Source: Neobacillus massiliamazoniensis (lineage in GTDB: Bacteria > Bacillota > Bacilli > Bacillales > Cytobacillaceae). From it: a DNA stretch of 64,000 nucleotides. A model generated the notes under the pieces. That model worked only from the letters and a program-made list of their open reading frames with translations, had not been told where the DNA came from and made no database searches. The stretch lies in the NCBI RefSeq assembly GCF_001048695.1, contig NZ_CVRB01000004.1, forward strand, positions 496,001 to 560,000, given 5' to 3'. A program made the translations under genes and the position numbers. Positions 41,112-50,635 of this stretch are shown here, piece by piece (positions within the stretch are counted from its first letter, which is position 1; the number at the start of each line of letters is the position of its first letter).

Positions 41112-42320
41112 CTATTGTTTATTCGTTCCTTGTTCAGCATCTTTATTTACTTTCTCTGCCTGCCAATAATATTCGCTAAAAACATTGGCGAGAGCTTCTG
41201 CGGAGCGATTTAACTCTTCAAAGGTATTATCAACACCGCCGAATTCAATTAAAATTGCCTTATCTGATAGATTTTGATTATAAACACTATTCGAAGTAGC
41301 AAAATTCTTTACCAATACCCCCCTGCTTAAACCCTTATACTTTTTCTCAAAAAGATTATGGAGTTCAATCGCCAATTTTTGATTCTTTTCATAGTTTGGA
41401 TTTTTACCTCCGATAACAAAGTCAAGCCTTGCATAGGGTTGCCCGTTGATGGTAATGGTTGTTGTATCTTTGCGTTGTGAATCACGATGGATATCAAATA
41501 AATATTGCAAATCACGGTTGGAAGTCATTGCTGTTTGCACAACGGAGCGTGATTCTTTATAAGAATCATCATAACTTAAACCTTTTTTATTTAAGTTCGC
41601 TTGGATATCCGTTTTATCAATATATGTCCCGATGCCTCTCTCTTCAAGACTAGTTTTTAATTGGTCACCGATCTTGGTCACATTGATTTGGGAATGGTAG
41701 GCGGAGTCAGGGTCGGTGACACCTTGTAGATACGGTAAATAGGATTCCCGATTATGAGTAAAATAAACATAAACAACTTGACGTCCACCGGTTGTTTGCC
41801 CAGATGGCGCTGTAGGTGATTTGGTTCCAGTTTGTTGATCGATTCCTGCAAGATTCTGCAAAGACGCTTCCTTTTCTGCCTTCATAATTTCTAATGGAGG
41901 GGCAGATTCAATTGGCATGTTCGTATATTTTGTCCCTTCACCAGCAACGACAATTTTCCCATCAAATTGATAAAATCCCGGCAGTTCTCTTCCTAAAAGG
42001 GTTCTAGGGTCATTTAAATTAATATTACTTGCCAGCTTAAACATCACTTCGCCCAAATTCTGGGTGTCAGTCAAGGTTTTATCGACCGTTAAAAAGTGAT
42101 GATTTTCCCATCCCATTAACTGATAAAGCAGTTTTCCATTTATATTTGTAGCAGCTTCATTAACAGAAGTAGACATGAGTCTATATTGGGGATTTAAAGA
42201 GGTTAATAGCCCACTAATAGAAAAAACAAGCACTAAAAACAAGGTTAACATCCCGCTCATTTTCAGTACTGTCGTCCCTTGGACAACCATAAACATCCCT
42301 GGTATTCTAGTGTTTTTCAT
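41112..42320 (-). CDS. spoIIP: stage II sporulation protein P
   Basis: A peptidoglycan amidase/endopeptidase of the DMP engulfment complex with SpoIID and SpoIIM. 402 residues: a membrane anchor (about 21-43), a linker, and a C-terminal amidase domain with YVYFTHNRESYLPYL, DIHRDS (metal-binding His) and ILIEFGGVDNTFEEL. The ATG at 42320 is placed after GCGAGGTGGG; the in-frame TTG 15 bases upstream is excluded. Confidence 0.94.
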   Translation of the reverse strand: MKNTRIPGMFMVVQGTTVLKMSGMLTLFLVLVFSISGLLTSLNPQYRLMSTSVNEAATNINGKLLYQLMGWENHHFLTVDKTLTDTQNLGEVMFKLASNINLNDPRTLLGRELPGFYQFDGKIVVAGEGTKYTNMPIESAPPLEIMKAEKEASLQNLAGIDQQTGTKSPTAPSGQTTGGRQVVYVYFTHNRESYLPYLQGVTDPDSAYHSQINVTKIGDQLKTSLEERGIGTYIDKTDIQANLNKKGLSYDDSYKESRSVVQTAMTSNRDLQYLFDIHRDSQRKDTTTITINGQPYARLDFVIGGKNPNYEKNQKLAIELHNLFEKKYKGLSRGVLVKNFATSNSVYNQNLSDKAILIEFGGVDNTFEELNRSAEALANVFSEYYWQAEKVNKDAEQGTNKQ

Positions 42321-42429
42321 GGTCCCACCTCGCAAATTCGATTCTAGTAAATCTTATGATTATGCTAGAATTGATAGAACCAATATTTATAATTGTTTAT
42401 GGCATAAGTTTTATGTTTTTGATTTCGGT

Positions 42430-42765
42430 TGGGTTGAAGCTTTTTAATGCGCCTGTTTCTGCTTTTCTTTATCGATTTTGGAAAAATTAAACCAGTTAAT
42501 TTGACTAATGTTCGTTTTCTCTTTCGATTTCGGGCAAATTAAACCGGTTAATCTGACCGGTTTCCGCTTTCTATTTCGATTTCGGTCAAATTAAACCCGT
42601 TAATTTGACCGGTTTCCGTTTTCTCTCTCGATTTCGGGCAAATTAAACCGGTTAATTTGACCGGTTTCCGTTTTCTCTCTCGATTACGGTCAAATTAAAC
42701 CCGTTAATTTGACCATTTTCGTTTTCTCTTTCGATTTAGGGCAAATAAAACCAAAAATGATTTCA
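42430..42765. repeat. tandem array C: 6 units of 52 bp, one palindrome each
   Basis: AAATTAAAC anchors fall at 42484, 42536, 42588, 42640 and 42692, plus a variant at 42743. The best units hold a perfect inverted repeat GGTCAAATTAA...TTAATTTGACC with a 5-base centre, then CGGTTTCCGTTTTCTCTCTC. It lies upstream of spoIIP and downstream of gpr and fills most of the 535-base gap. Unrelated in sequence to arrays A and B. Confidence 0.93.
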
Positions 42766-42855
42766 CCTCTCTATTATTTTTGATTTTGATATGCCCATTT
42801 TCTCTAATTTCTCAATCTGATGCGCTTTTAATTAAACTCAACTCACAACTCCACC

Positions 42856-43980
42856 CTATTTCGTATAATACCCGGTATTCCCTTGATCAACCGCACCGTG
42901 AAGCGATGCATTTAAACCATTCGCTAGCAAGTTTGCCATATCTTCGATAAAGACATCTACTTCTTTTGGAGTAACCATTAAATTATGTCCAAGCGGAGAT
43001 AATACTTCGTAAATGAGCTTTCTTTTTTCATCTTCTGATAATGTACCAATTATACCCAAAAATGTCTTGCGTTGCTTTTCCCCTGGCAAATCCTCATCCA
43101 TCAGTTTTCGTCGCTCTCCAAAGTTCATTCCTGCAGGAGCGAGCGCTCTTGACGGCCGATCGCCTTCTCTTAGCTCTTTCCCAAAATGCTTTAAAATGAA
43201 GTCGATCGTATCGCTTGTGATCGAAACAGCATCGACCACTGTCGGAACTCCGATGGCGATGACCGGTATTCCTAATGTCTCTCGACTTAACTCCTTTCTT
43301 TTATTGCCGACACCTGACCCCGGATGAATCCCCGTATCCGAAATTTGAATCGTTGAATTCACTCGCTCAATCGATCGTGAAGCCAAAGCATCGATGGCAA
43401 TGACAAAATCAGGTTTTGATTTTTCAACAACCCCAAAAATAATATCGCTTGTCTCAATCCCCGTCAGTCCCATTACCCCTGGAGAAAGAGCACTGACAGA
43501 ACGGTAGCCTTCTTCGACATTTTCCGGTTGAAGCTGGAATAAATGGCGAGTTATTAATAAATTCTCGCAAACCATTGGACCAAGTGAGTCAGGGGTAACA
43601 TTCCAGTTTCCCAGTCCCACAACGAGACAGGAGTGTGTTTTCTTAATGCCGGATTCCTCTAAAAAATGAAAGAATTCATGAGCAAAAATTTGCTCTACTT
43701 TATGCTGCATCTCCGTGTCTTGACCACGAATCCCCTGCACTTCAACCGTTAAATAACGCCCCGCTTTTTTTCCCAGCTGTTTTTCTCCCTCTTTCGTTAC
43801 CTCTACTAAAGAAATTTTTATATCATCAACATCTTTTTCTTTGATCACAACGCCCTCAATTTGCGATAGGTTTTCCTCCTGCCCAACTGTTCCTGTACGA
43901 TCTCCTAATACCATTTCCCTAGCTTCAATCGCTAAATCTGTTCGAACAGAATATTTACTCAAATCAATAGACTCCGTCAT
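42856..43980 (-). CDS. gpr: germination protease GPR
   Basis: An A25-family aspartic-type protease that degrades small acid-soluble spore proteins on germination. 374 residues from the ATG at 43980 (GGAG eight bases upstream). [17 protein letters not shown] near the start covers the autoprocessing region, and [16 protein letters not shown] and [18 protein letters not shown] are conserved. It is made as a zymogen in the forespore. Confidence 0.95.
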   Translation of the reverse strand: MTESIDLSKYSVRTDLAIEAREMVLGDRTGTVGQEENLSQIEGVVIKEKDVDDIKISLVEVTKEGEKQLGKKAGRYLTVEVQGIRGQDTEMQHKVEQIFAHEFFHFLEESGIKKTHSCLVVGLGNWNVTPDSLGPMVCENLLITRHLFQLQPENVEEGYRSVSALSPGVMGLTGIETSDIIFGVVEKSKPDFVIAIDALASRSIERVNSTIQISDTGIHPGSGVGNKRKELSRETLGIPVIAIGVPTVVDAVSITSDTIDFILKHFGKELREGDRPSRALAPAGMNFGERRKLMDEDLPGEKQRKTFLGIIGTLSEDEKRKLIYEVLSPLGHNLMVTPKEVDVFIEDMANLLANGLNASLHGAVDQGNTGYYTK

Positions 43981-44182
43981 AAACTTCACTCCAATTGAAA
44001 TAGAATTTATTTCCTATTTTCCCCTACCATCATGAAAACATGCAGCTCATTCTTCTTATGCTTTGCAATTCTGTATTGCAAATAAGCTTTCGGTTTGATA
44101 AAATATCTCTTGTTCTGAATTATTTATGATGAATGTTAAGTCGAGTTCATATAGTCTCGATTCTTTGTAGGAGGTGAACGTA

Positions 44183-44443
44183 ATGCCTAACATTAAATCT
44201 TCAATTAAGCGTGTAAAGACAAGCGAAGTTCGTACTGCTCAAAATACAACTGCTAAATCTTCAATGCGTACTGCTGTGAAAAAAGTTGAAGCTGCGGTTA
44301 CAACTAATGATGCTGTTGCTACGAAAGAAGCAATGGTTGTTGCTTCAAGTAAATTAGACAAGGCTGCTGCAAAAGGATTAATCCACAAGAACGCTGCTGC
44401 CCGTAAAAAATCACGTCTAATGAAAAAAGCAAATTCGCTATAA
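44183..44443 (+). CDS. rpsT: 30S ribosomal protein S20
   Basis: 86 residues, [16 protein letters not shown] start, Ala/Lys-rich helical body and a [16 protein letters not shown]-terminal signature. GTAGGAGGTGAACG lies before the ATG at 44183; an in-frame ATG nine bases upstream is inside the ribosome site. Confidence 0.97.
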   Translation: MPNIKSSIKRVKTSEVRTAQNTTAKSSMRTAVKKVEAAVTTNDAVATKEAMVVASSKLDKAAAKGLIHKNAAARKKSRLMKKANSL

Positions 44444-44450
44444 TAAAAAA

Positions 44451-44505
44451 GCGCACGAAAAAACGATTCCTTTAACTGGAATCGTTTTTTTACGTGCTTT
44501 TTTTA
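44451..44505 (+). terminator. strong terminator of rpsT
   Basis: GCGCACG...CGTGC and AAAACGATTCC/GGAATCGTTTT nested arms, then TTTTTTT. Confidence 0.88.
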
Positions 44506-44551
44506 GACGTTTTTTAAAATATATAGAAGGAATTTCGGTATTTTTGTCGAA

Positions 44552-45376
44552 TTAATGATTAGAAAATTGCCCTTCTACTTTTTCTAAGTCTTCATTGAAC
44601 TTTGCGTGGGTTGCTTGAAAAAGGTGCTCAAAAACGCCTCCTACCTCTTTTTCCAAAACCTTTATCCCTTCACCCGTTATACCGCCTTTTACACAAACCT
44701 TTTCCTGCAATGACGGCAAGGTATAATGTCCTTGCTTTAGCAGCTCGCCTAGACCTACTATCATTTCGCTGGCTAATATGGTGGCCGTTTTTTGATCGAT
44801 AGATGTTTCCTTTACGGCTGCTGATATAAAGCTTTGCAGTAAATAACTAAAAAAGGCAGGCCCGCAGCTCACGATATCGGATGCAACTCTTGTTACATTC
44901 TCCTCAATATGGACAGGTACTGAGATTTCCGCCATTAGTTTACCTACCTTTTTCCTCCAAACATCAAGACAACGATCTCCAAACGTTATTAATGAAACAC
45001 CGGCAAAGGCGCGATTGGTGATGCTTGGGATGACACGGACGACTGAACAGGATACTTTGTCTTCAATCTTGCTTGTACTGATTGGACTTGTAATAGAAAT
45101 AAGACATTTTTCCTTATTTAAATGAGGTTCTATTTGGTCAAGTACCTTTATCACTTCCAACGGTTTAACACAAATAACCACCAAATCAGATTGAGCTGCA
45201 ACCGTTCTTGCACTTTCCCCAACCTTAATTTCCTTATATTTATCTTTAAGCAGCATGGCTTTCGCTATCGTTCGGTTAGTAATCATCATTGAAGAAGGGG
45301 AAATGGCCTTACTGTCAATTAAAGCTTCCACTAAAATTGTCCCCATATTTCCGGTCCCGATGACCCCTATTTTCAT
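44552..45376 (-). CDS. comER: late competence protein ComER (P5C reductase-like)
   Basis: 274 residues with a Rossmann motif IGVIGTGNMG and the pyrroline-5-carboxylate-reductase-like C-terminal dimer domain (ASDIVSCGPAFFSYLLQSFI, LKQGHYTLPSLQEKV). B. subtilis ComER is dispensable for competence. GGAGGAGGG precedes the ATG at 45376. It is divergent from comEA, as in B. subtilis, but the whole block is flipped. Confidence 0.9.
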   Translation of the reverse strand: MKIGVIGTGNMGTILVEALIDSKAISPSSMMITNRTIAKAMLLKDKYKEIKVGESARTVAAQSDLVVICVKPLEVIKVLDQIEPHLNKEKCLISITSPISTSKIEDKVSCSVVRVIPSITNRAFAGVSLITFGDRCLDVWRKKVGKLMAEISVPVHIEENVTRVASDIVSCGPAFFSYLLQSFISAAVKETSIDQKTATILASEMIVGLGELLKQGHYTLPSLQEKVCVKGGITGEGIKVLEKEVGGVFEHLFQATHAKFNEDLEKVEGQFSNH

Positions 45377-45463
45377 TGTTTCGACCCTCCTCCATCTGCA
45401 AGATTCTCTTATAACAATATGAAAATCATTAGTAAAATATACCTTTAGAAAGGATGGATCTTT

Positions 45464-46099
45464 ATGAAAGACTGGATGATTGCACATAAAATGCATCTCG
45501 TTGCAGCAGGATTGATTGCTTTAGCAGGTATTTATTATGTTTACTTTTATAACCCTGTCACCATAGCCAGCCCCAAAATAGATGGAGTTGAAAATCAGCT
45601 TTCTTCGGAAGCTGGAAAAAAAGAAAAAGACACGAAACAACCGTCGGAAAAGATCATTGTGGATGTAAAGGGGCAGGTAAAACACCCCGGTGTTTATGAA
45701 TCGAGTAAGGGGGAGAGAGTAGGAGATCTAATCACAAGAGCGGGCGGGCCAACTGAAACAGCAGATGAAAACAAGGTGAACTTCGCTGAGCATGTTCAGG
45801 ATGAAATGGTCATTTACATCCCTGCCAAGGGTGAGGAGAGCTCAGCTGTTGAAGCAGGAACGAGTAATGCCTCTGCAACACCCGGGAGTACGAGTTCGAA
45901 TCAGGAAAAAATCAATATTAATAAAGCTGACGCAAGCCAGCTGCAAACTCTACCCGGTATTGGGTCAGCGAAGGCCGCAGCGATTATTGCCTATAGGGAC
46001 AAAAGCGGTCCCTTTAATACGGTTGAGGATTTGAAAAATATTAGCGGAATTGGCGAAAAAACATTTGAAAAGTTAAAAGACTTAATTGCTGTTCATTAA
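45464..46099 (+). CDS. comEA: competence DNA receptor ComEA
   Basis: 211 residues: an N-terminal membrane anchor (about 10-28), an SLBB-type domain (VDVKGQVKHPGVYES, GDLITRAGGPTETAD), a Ser/Thr linker, and a C-terminal double helix-hairpin-helix (INKADASQLQTLPGIGSAKA, LKNISGIGEKTFEKL) that binds dsDNA. It captures incoming DNA outside the membrane. AAAGGATGG lies upstream of the ATG. Confidence 0.94.
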   Translation: MKDWMIAHKMHLVAAGLIALAGIYYVYFYNPVTIASPKIDGVENQLSSEAGKKEKDTKQPSEKIIVDVKGQVKHPGVYESSKGERVGDLITRAGGPTETADENKVNFAEHVQDEMVIYIPAKGEESSAVEAGTSNASATPGSTSSNQEKININKADASQLQTLPGIGSAKAAAIIAYRDKSGPFNTVEDLKNISGIGEKTFEKLKDLIAVH

Positions 46100-46171
46100 A
46101 TCTTTATTTGACCTTTTAGTCTTATCCCCTTTACACTTGAAATGGAATCATTTTTGAGGGAGTGGGAGAGA

Positions 46172-46633
46172 ATGGAACGATTATCGTGGGATCAATATTA
46201 TATGGCACAAAGCCATTTGCTCGCCCTAAGAAGTACGTGTACTAGGCTTTCGGTCGGAGCAACGATTGTTCGAGACAAACGGATTATTGCCGGTGGTTAC
46301 AATGGCTCCATTGCCGGTGGGGATCATTGTATTGATGAGGGCTGTTACGTTATCGACAATCATTGTGTGAGAACGATTCATGCAGAAATAAATGCACTCT
46401 TGCAATGCGCCAAGTTTGGTGTTCCAACTGATGGAGCAGAAATTTATGTCACCCATTTCCCTTGTCTGCAATGCTGCAAAGCCATTATCCAAGCAGGCAT
46501 TAAAACGGTGTACTTTGCTCAAGACTATAAAAATCATCCCTATGCGATTGAACTTTTTGAGCAAGCCAACGTGAAGGTGGAAAAGGTGGAATTAATCGAT
46601 AAAACGATTGATTTTCGGCAAATCAGTCAATAA
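46172..46633 (+). CDS. comEB: dCMP deaminase ComEB
   Basis: 153 residues. Zinc deaminase motifs TIHAEINALLQC and PCLQCCKAII; CNGSI-type substrate loop GGYNGSIAGGDHC. Deaminates dCMP to dUMP. It sits in the comE operon but is not needed for transformation in B. subtilis. The ATG at 46172 follows GGGAGTGGGAGAGA; an ATG 30 bases upstream lacks a site. Confidence 0.92.
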   Translation: MERLSWDQYYMAQSHLLALRSTCTRLSVGATIVRDKRIIAGGYNGSIAGGDHCIDEGCYVIDNHCVRTIHAEINALLQCAKFGVPTDGAEIYVTHFPCLQCCKAIIQAGIKTVYFAQDYKNHPYAIELFEQANVKVEKVELIDKTIDFRQISQ

Positions 46634-46639
46634 TGTAAC

Positions 46640-46673
46640 TTTCAAAACGTCGGTTAGGTCCGGCGTTTTGAAA
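46640..46673 (+). other. perfect hairpin between comEB and comEC, no T-run
   Basis: TTTCAAAACG-TCGG/CCGG-CGTTTTGAAA with a short loop. No U-tract follows, so it looks like an RNA-processing or stability element rather than a terminator. Confidence 0.6.
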
Positions 46674-46702
46674 CAAAATATTCAAAACTGGAGTAGAAAA
46701 TA

Positions 46703-49030
46703 ATGAATGGAAAAATGTTTTACCTCGCTATTGCCGCCTTTTTGGGTATTCTTTGTTCCTTATCCTCTTGGATTCTCTTTTCCTTTTTATCCCTACTTTA
46801 TCTCTTCTTTTTATTTACATTCAAGCAATTTAAAAAATTTCATTTGCTATTGGTTATTGGTGCCATCTTCCTATTTTTCCTTACTGGCCACAAAGCTGTT
46901 AGCAAAAATCACACGATCATTCCCGAGTCAGCCACTCATTTTTCTTTAGAATATAGTCAAGACGCAAAAATCGATGGTGACCTCCTACAAGTCATGGCGA
47001 CCGATACCCGTTACAAAGAAAAGTTACTAGTCCGGTATAAACTAAAATCAGAGTCAGAAAAAAATGTATTAAAAAATAAAGACTTTTACGGGTGTGTATG
47101 TAAAGTGGCCGGTACACTTGCAAAACCAGCGATCGCCAAAAATCCAAATGGATTTAATTACCGAAACTATTTAGTGACGAAACAAATCTTTTGGATGGTA
47201 GAATCTCAAGAAAGTCCACTTCAAGCTTGTTCTCCTAACAAACCTTCTTTTTTAACCATGTTAAAACAAGTCCGTTTTTCAGGAATTCAATACCTCGAAC
47301 ATCATTTCCCGCCTGAAATTGCTTCCCTGTCTGCCGCCTTGATATTTGGTGATAGAAGCTTACTTTCTCCAGATTTACTTAACGATTACCAAAAGTCAGG
47401 TATCGTCCACCTTCTAGCGATATCAGGACTTCATGTTTCCCTACTAGTGGGAATGGTTTTTTATATCGGCATTCGAATCGGATTGACGAGACAGTTTATG
47501 ACCAATTTTCTTCTTATGATTTTGCCGATTTACGTCATTCTAACAGGGGCCTCGTCATCAGTGATTCGCGCTTCATTGATGATTTTCCTCATTTTAATAA
47601 CTGTTAAATGGAAAAAGAACATAAAACTTTTTCCGATTGATGCAATTAGCTTGGCGTTTATGCTTTATTTGCTCTTTGCACCATTTGTTTTATATGATGT
47701 AGGTTTTCAGCTTTCCTTCTCCGTCAGTTTGGGAATTATCTTGTCTGCCCCCTCTATTTTGAAGCAATATCAAAAAAATAGTAGCCGAATGATCGTTACA
47801 TCCATCATTGCCCAATTAGCAGCATTCCCCATATTACTGTATCATTACTTTGAAATTTCCTTGATCAGTACCGTAGCAAATCTACTTTATATTCCGCTTT
47901 TTTCTTTTTTATATCTTCCAGGTTTATATATATTATTTTTGGCTCAGCTTATCTTTGGAAAAACACCAGAAATTATTCTTGATGTTTTTACAAAAATCAT
48001 TTATCTTTCTAACCATTTAATTGAACAACTTGCCAACCTTCCCTTCGCCCATTTTATTCCCGGTAGACCAAATGGCTTGTTCCTCATCCTCTATGTCCTG
48101 GTTATCATGGCCATTTTTCTAATTTGGGAAGCTGGCCACTATTCAAAAAAGGTAGAGCATCTTCTTCTTTTATCTTTCTTTTTATTTAGCTTTCAAGCAG
48201 GCTGGAACTTTTTCAATCCATTTGGAGAAGTGACAATGATTGATGTAGGGCAAGGGGATTGTATTCTTATTCATCTTCCAAATGGTAAGGGGAATTATTT
48301 AATCGATACAGGGGGTGTGATGAATTTTAACGAAGAGCAGTGGAGAAAGCGGACTAAACCATTTGAAGTCGGAAGGGATGTGGTTGTTCCGTATTTAAAA
48401 GGTAAAGGGATAACAACAATCGATAAATTAATTCTCACTCATGGAGATATGGACCATATTGGCGGCGCTATTTCCATAATAAAGGAATTAAAGGTGAAAC
48501 AAATCCTCTTCCCAGACGTTCTTGAAATATCCCCAACTGAGCGTCTCATTATGGAGGAAGCGAAAACAAAGGGGATTTCCGTTTCCAAAGTATCAGAAGG
48601 AGACCAATGGAAAAGCGACAATGCCTATTTTTACATCCTATCGCCGGAAAAGACTTTTAAGGGGGAGCGGAACAGGGGGTCTATCTCATTGTTGGCAAAA
48701 GTAGGAGGACTCACCTGGTTTTCTGCAGGAGACCTTGATCAAATAGGAGAAGAAAACGTCATCAAAAAATATCCCCATTTGACGGTTGATGTCCTAAAAG
48801 CCGGCCATCATGGCAGTAAAACATCAAGCGCTGAGAGCTTTATTCAACAGATCATGCCAAAGGTTGCCCTAATCTCAGTTGGAGAAAAAAATCACTTCGG
48901 TCATCCACATCAAGAAGTGCTAGAAAGAATGAAGAAAACCAATACATTAATTTTTCGAACTGATCAGCAGGGGGCTATTACCTATCGATTTTATCAAGAA
49001 AAAGGAACCTTTTTTCCTTATTTACCATAG
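46703..49030 (+). CDS. comEC: DNA internalisation channel protein ComEC/Rec2
   Basis: 775 residues. Three N-terminal helices, an OB-like extracellular region, the competence membrane domain (from about 215: LSAALIFGDRSLLS, IVHLLAISGLHVSLL) with many helices, and a C-terminal metallo-beta-lactamase domain (MIDVGQGDC, LTHGDMDHIGG, KAGHHGSKTSS) that may be the strand-degrading nuclease. Full length. GGAGTAGAAAATA lies before the ATG. Confidence 0.95.
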   Translation: MNGKMFYLAIAAFLGILCSLSSWILFSFLSLLYLFFLFTFKQFKKFHLLLVIGAIFLFFLTGHKAVSKNHTIIPESATHFSLEYSQDAKIDGDLLQVMATDTRYKEKLLVRYKLKSESEKNVLKNKDFYGCVCKVAGTLAKPAIAKNPNGFNYRNYLVTKQIFWMVESQESPLQACSPNKPSFLTMLKQVRFSGIQYLEHHFPPEIASLSAALIFGDRSLLSPDLLNDYQKSGIVHLLAISGLHVSLLVGMVFYIGIRIGLTRQFMTNFLLMILPIYVILTGASSSVIRASLMIFLILITVKWKKNIKLFPIDAISLAFMLYLLFAPFVLYDVGFQLSFSVSLGIILSAPSILKQYQKNSSRMIVTSIIAQLAAFPILLYHYFEISLISTVANLLYIPLFSFLYLPGLYILFLAQLIFGKTPEIILDVFTKIIYLSNHLIEQLANLPFAHFIPGRPNGLFLILYVLVIMAIFLIWEAGHYSKKVEHLLLLSFFLFSFQAGWNFFNPFGEVTMIDVGQGDCILIHLPNGKGNYLIDTGGVMNFNEEQWRKRTKPFEVGRDVVVPYLKGKGITTIDKLILTHGDMDHIGGAISIIKELKVKQILFPDVLEISPTERLIMEEAKTKGISVSKVSEGDQWKSDNAYFYILSPEKTFKGERNRGSISLLAKVGGLTWFSAGDLDQIGEENVIKKYPHLTVDVLKAGHHGSKTSSAESFIQQIMPKVALISVGEKNHFGHPHQEVLERMKKTNTLIFRTDQQGAITYRFYQEKGTFFPYLP

Positions 49031-49054
49031 GATAAGGTAATTCCAAATAGCAAA

Positions 49055-49074
49055 AGGCTGCATCATAGCAGCCT
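49055..49074. terminator. hairpin between comEC and yqzM stops
   Basis: GGCTGC/GCAGCC with an ATCATA loop between convergent genes; only a loose T-rich tract follows on the plus strand. Confidence 0.6.
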
Positions 49075-49103
49075 CCATTCATTCTTTATGTAACACTTGT
49101 GTT

Positions 49104-49238
49104 TTAGGATCCGATTAGCTTAATAACTGTTGCAATAATAAACATGACAGCAAAGAAAAGAAATGAAACTCCAAACCCTACTCCAGAATCAACCGCATCG
49201 TTCCGTTTACTTTGCACATTTTGTTCAAATTCGTTCAC
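49104..49238 (-). CDS. yqzM: YqzM family small membrane protein
   Basis: 44 residues: polar start (NEFEQNVQSKRNDAVDSG), then one membrane segment (FGVSFLFFAVMFIIATVIKL). Nearly identical to B. subtilis YqzM and in the same place between comEC and holA. A GTG start follows AGGGGGGATAAACT. Function unknown. Confidence 0.88.
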   Translation of the reverse strand: MNEFEQNVQSKRNDAVDSGVGFGVSFLFFAVMFIIATVIKLIGS

Positions 49239-49364
49239 AGTTTATCCCCCCTATTTTCATCTATAGTATAGGCTATATGTTAAAAAAAATCCAGATTGAC
49301 TTTCCTTCTCTGACAAGAGTTGTCAAAATAGTTTGTCACGAATGGGCTACACTAAGATTACAAC

Positions 49365-49523
49365 ATGGAACTCCGCCTGACAATAGAACTTCCTAGGGCT
49401 CCTATTGCAGGCGTTCAAATAGATCGGGAATTGGGGGTCCTAAGTTTAAAAGGGATTCCAATTCCCTTTAAGTACTTGTCAAATCGTCCAAGCTTCATTA
49501 CGATAGAGATTAGTGATGGTTAG
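49365..49523 (+). CDS. possible small protein upstream of holA
   Basis: A 52-residue frame (MELRLTIELPRAPIAGVQID start, ending FITIEISDG) that ends 15 bases before the holA ATG. Composition is protein-like and compact, with no membrane segment, but the only ATG has no good ribosome site. Not recognised; may be spurious. Confidence 0.3.
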   Translation: MELRLTIELPRAPIAGVQIDRELGVLSLKGIPIPFKYLSNRPSFITIEISDG

Positions 49524-49538
49524 AGGAGCGCTGGACAA

Positions 49539-50555
49539 ATGGTATTAGATATATGGAAACAAATCAAACAAAAGGACATAGCTCCTATTTATTTATTTTA
49601 TGGAACCGAGGCATTTTTAATCAATGAGACAAAGCAATTACTTCTTCGACAAATTCTAAATGAAGAAGAACTGGATTTTAATTTCTCAGTCTACGATTTA
49701 GAGGAGACTCCAATCGAGGTGGCGATCGAAGATGCAGAAACTTTCCCCTTTCTCGGGGAGAGGAAAGTAATATTTTTACATAATCCTTCTTTTTTAACAG
49801 CAGAAAAATCCAAGGAAAAGGTTGATCATAATCTATCTCGTTTTGAAGACTATTTAAAGGAGCCAGCACCGTATACGGTCCTAGTCGTATCGGCCCCATA
49901 TGAAAAGCTTGATGAACGGAAAAAAATCACCAAAGAAATAAAGAGAAATGCTGTAACCGTTGAAGCAAAGAAATTAAACGAGCCTGAATTAAAAGGATGG
50001 ATTAAGGAAAAGGCAAAAGGCAACGGAATTGAATTTGAATCAAATGCTTTAGAACAATTTATGACCCTTGTGGGAACAAATTTGTTCTTGATATCAAGTG
50101 AACTTGATAAGCTCGCTCTGTATACGGCCGGTGAAAAGAAAATCGATACCGACTTGGTGGAAAAACTAGTTTCAAAATCATTGGAACAAAATATTTTTAC
50201 ATTGATTGAAAAGGTAGTGCAGCGTAAGCTTGATGAAGCATTGCGAATTTATTTCGATTTGTTAAAACAAAATGAAGAGCCTATTAAAATTTTGGCGCTA
50301 CTGGCTGGACAATTCAGATTAATCTATCAAGTGAAAGAACTGTCAAGAAGAGGTTATGGGCAACAGCAAATTGCTGCATATTTAAAAACCCACCCTTTTC
50401 GAGTGAAGCTTGCAGCCGGACAAGCGAGTAAATTTACGGATGAAGAGTTATCCCACTTAATGGGCCTAATAGCCGAAGCAGATTACCAAATGAAAACCGG
50501 CGGTATGAATAAGTCCCTTCTTGTAGAAATGCTGTTATTCCGGCTTAAACGCTAG
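49539..50555 (+). CDS. holA: DNA polymerase III subunit delta
   Basis: The clamp-loader subunit that opens the beta clamp. 338 residues: PIYLFYGTEAFLINE start of the AAA+-like domain, ETFPFLGERKVIFLHNP, YEKLDERKKITKEIK, and a C-terminal collar domain with LLKQNEEPIKILALLAGQFR. Equivalent to B. subtilis YqeN. GAGGAGCG lies upstream of the ATG, with somewhat long spacing. Confidence 0.94.
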   Translation: MVLDIWKQIKQKDIAPIYLFYGTEAFLINETKQLLLRQILNEEELDFNFSVYDLEETPIEVAIEDAETFPFLGERKVIFLHNPSFLTAEKSKEKVDHNLSRFEDYLKEPAPYTVLVVSAPYEKLDERKKITKEIKRNAVTVEAKKLNEPELKGWIKEKAKGNGIEFESNALEQFMTLVGTNLFLISSELDKLALYTAGEKKIDTDLVEKLVSKSLEQNIFTLIEKVVQRKLDEALRIYFDLLKQNEEPIKILALLAGQFRLIYQVKELSRRGYGQQQIAAYLKTHPFRVKLAAGQASKFTDEELSHLMGLIAEADYQMKTGGMNKSLLVEMLLFRLKR

Positions 50556-50586
50556 AAGTTTAATAAAATAATGATGATATAAATAC

Positions 50587-50632
50587 GGCTCCCTAAAAAG
50601 TCATGAGACAGTGACTTTTTAGGGAGCCTTTT
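50587..50632. terminator. perfect bidirectional terminator between holA and yqeM
   Basis: GGCTCCCTAAAAAGTCA pairs with its exact complement (17 bp, 8-base loop) and is followed by TTTTCATTT; convergent stops flank it. Confidence 0.9.
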
Positions 50633-50635
50633 CAT

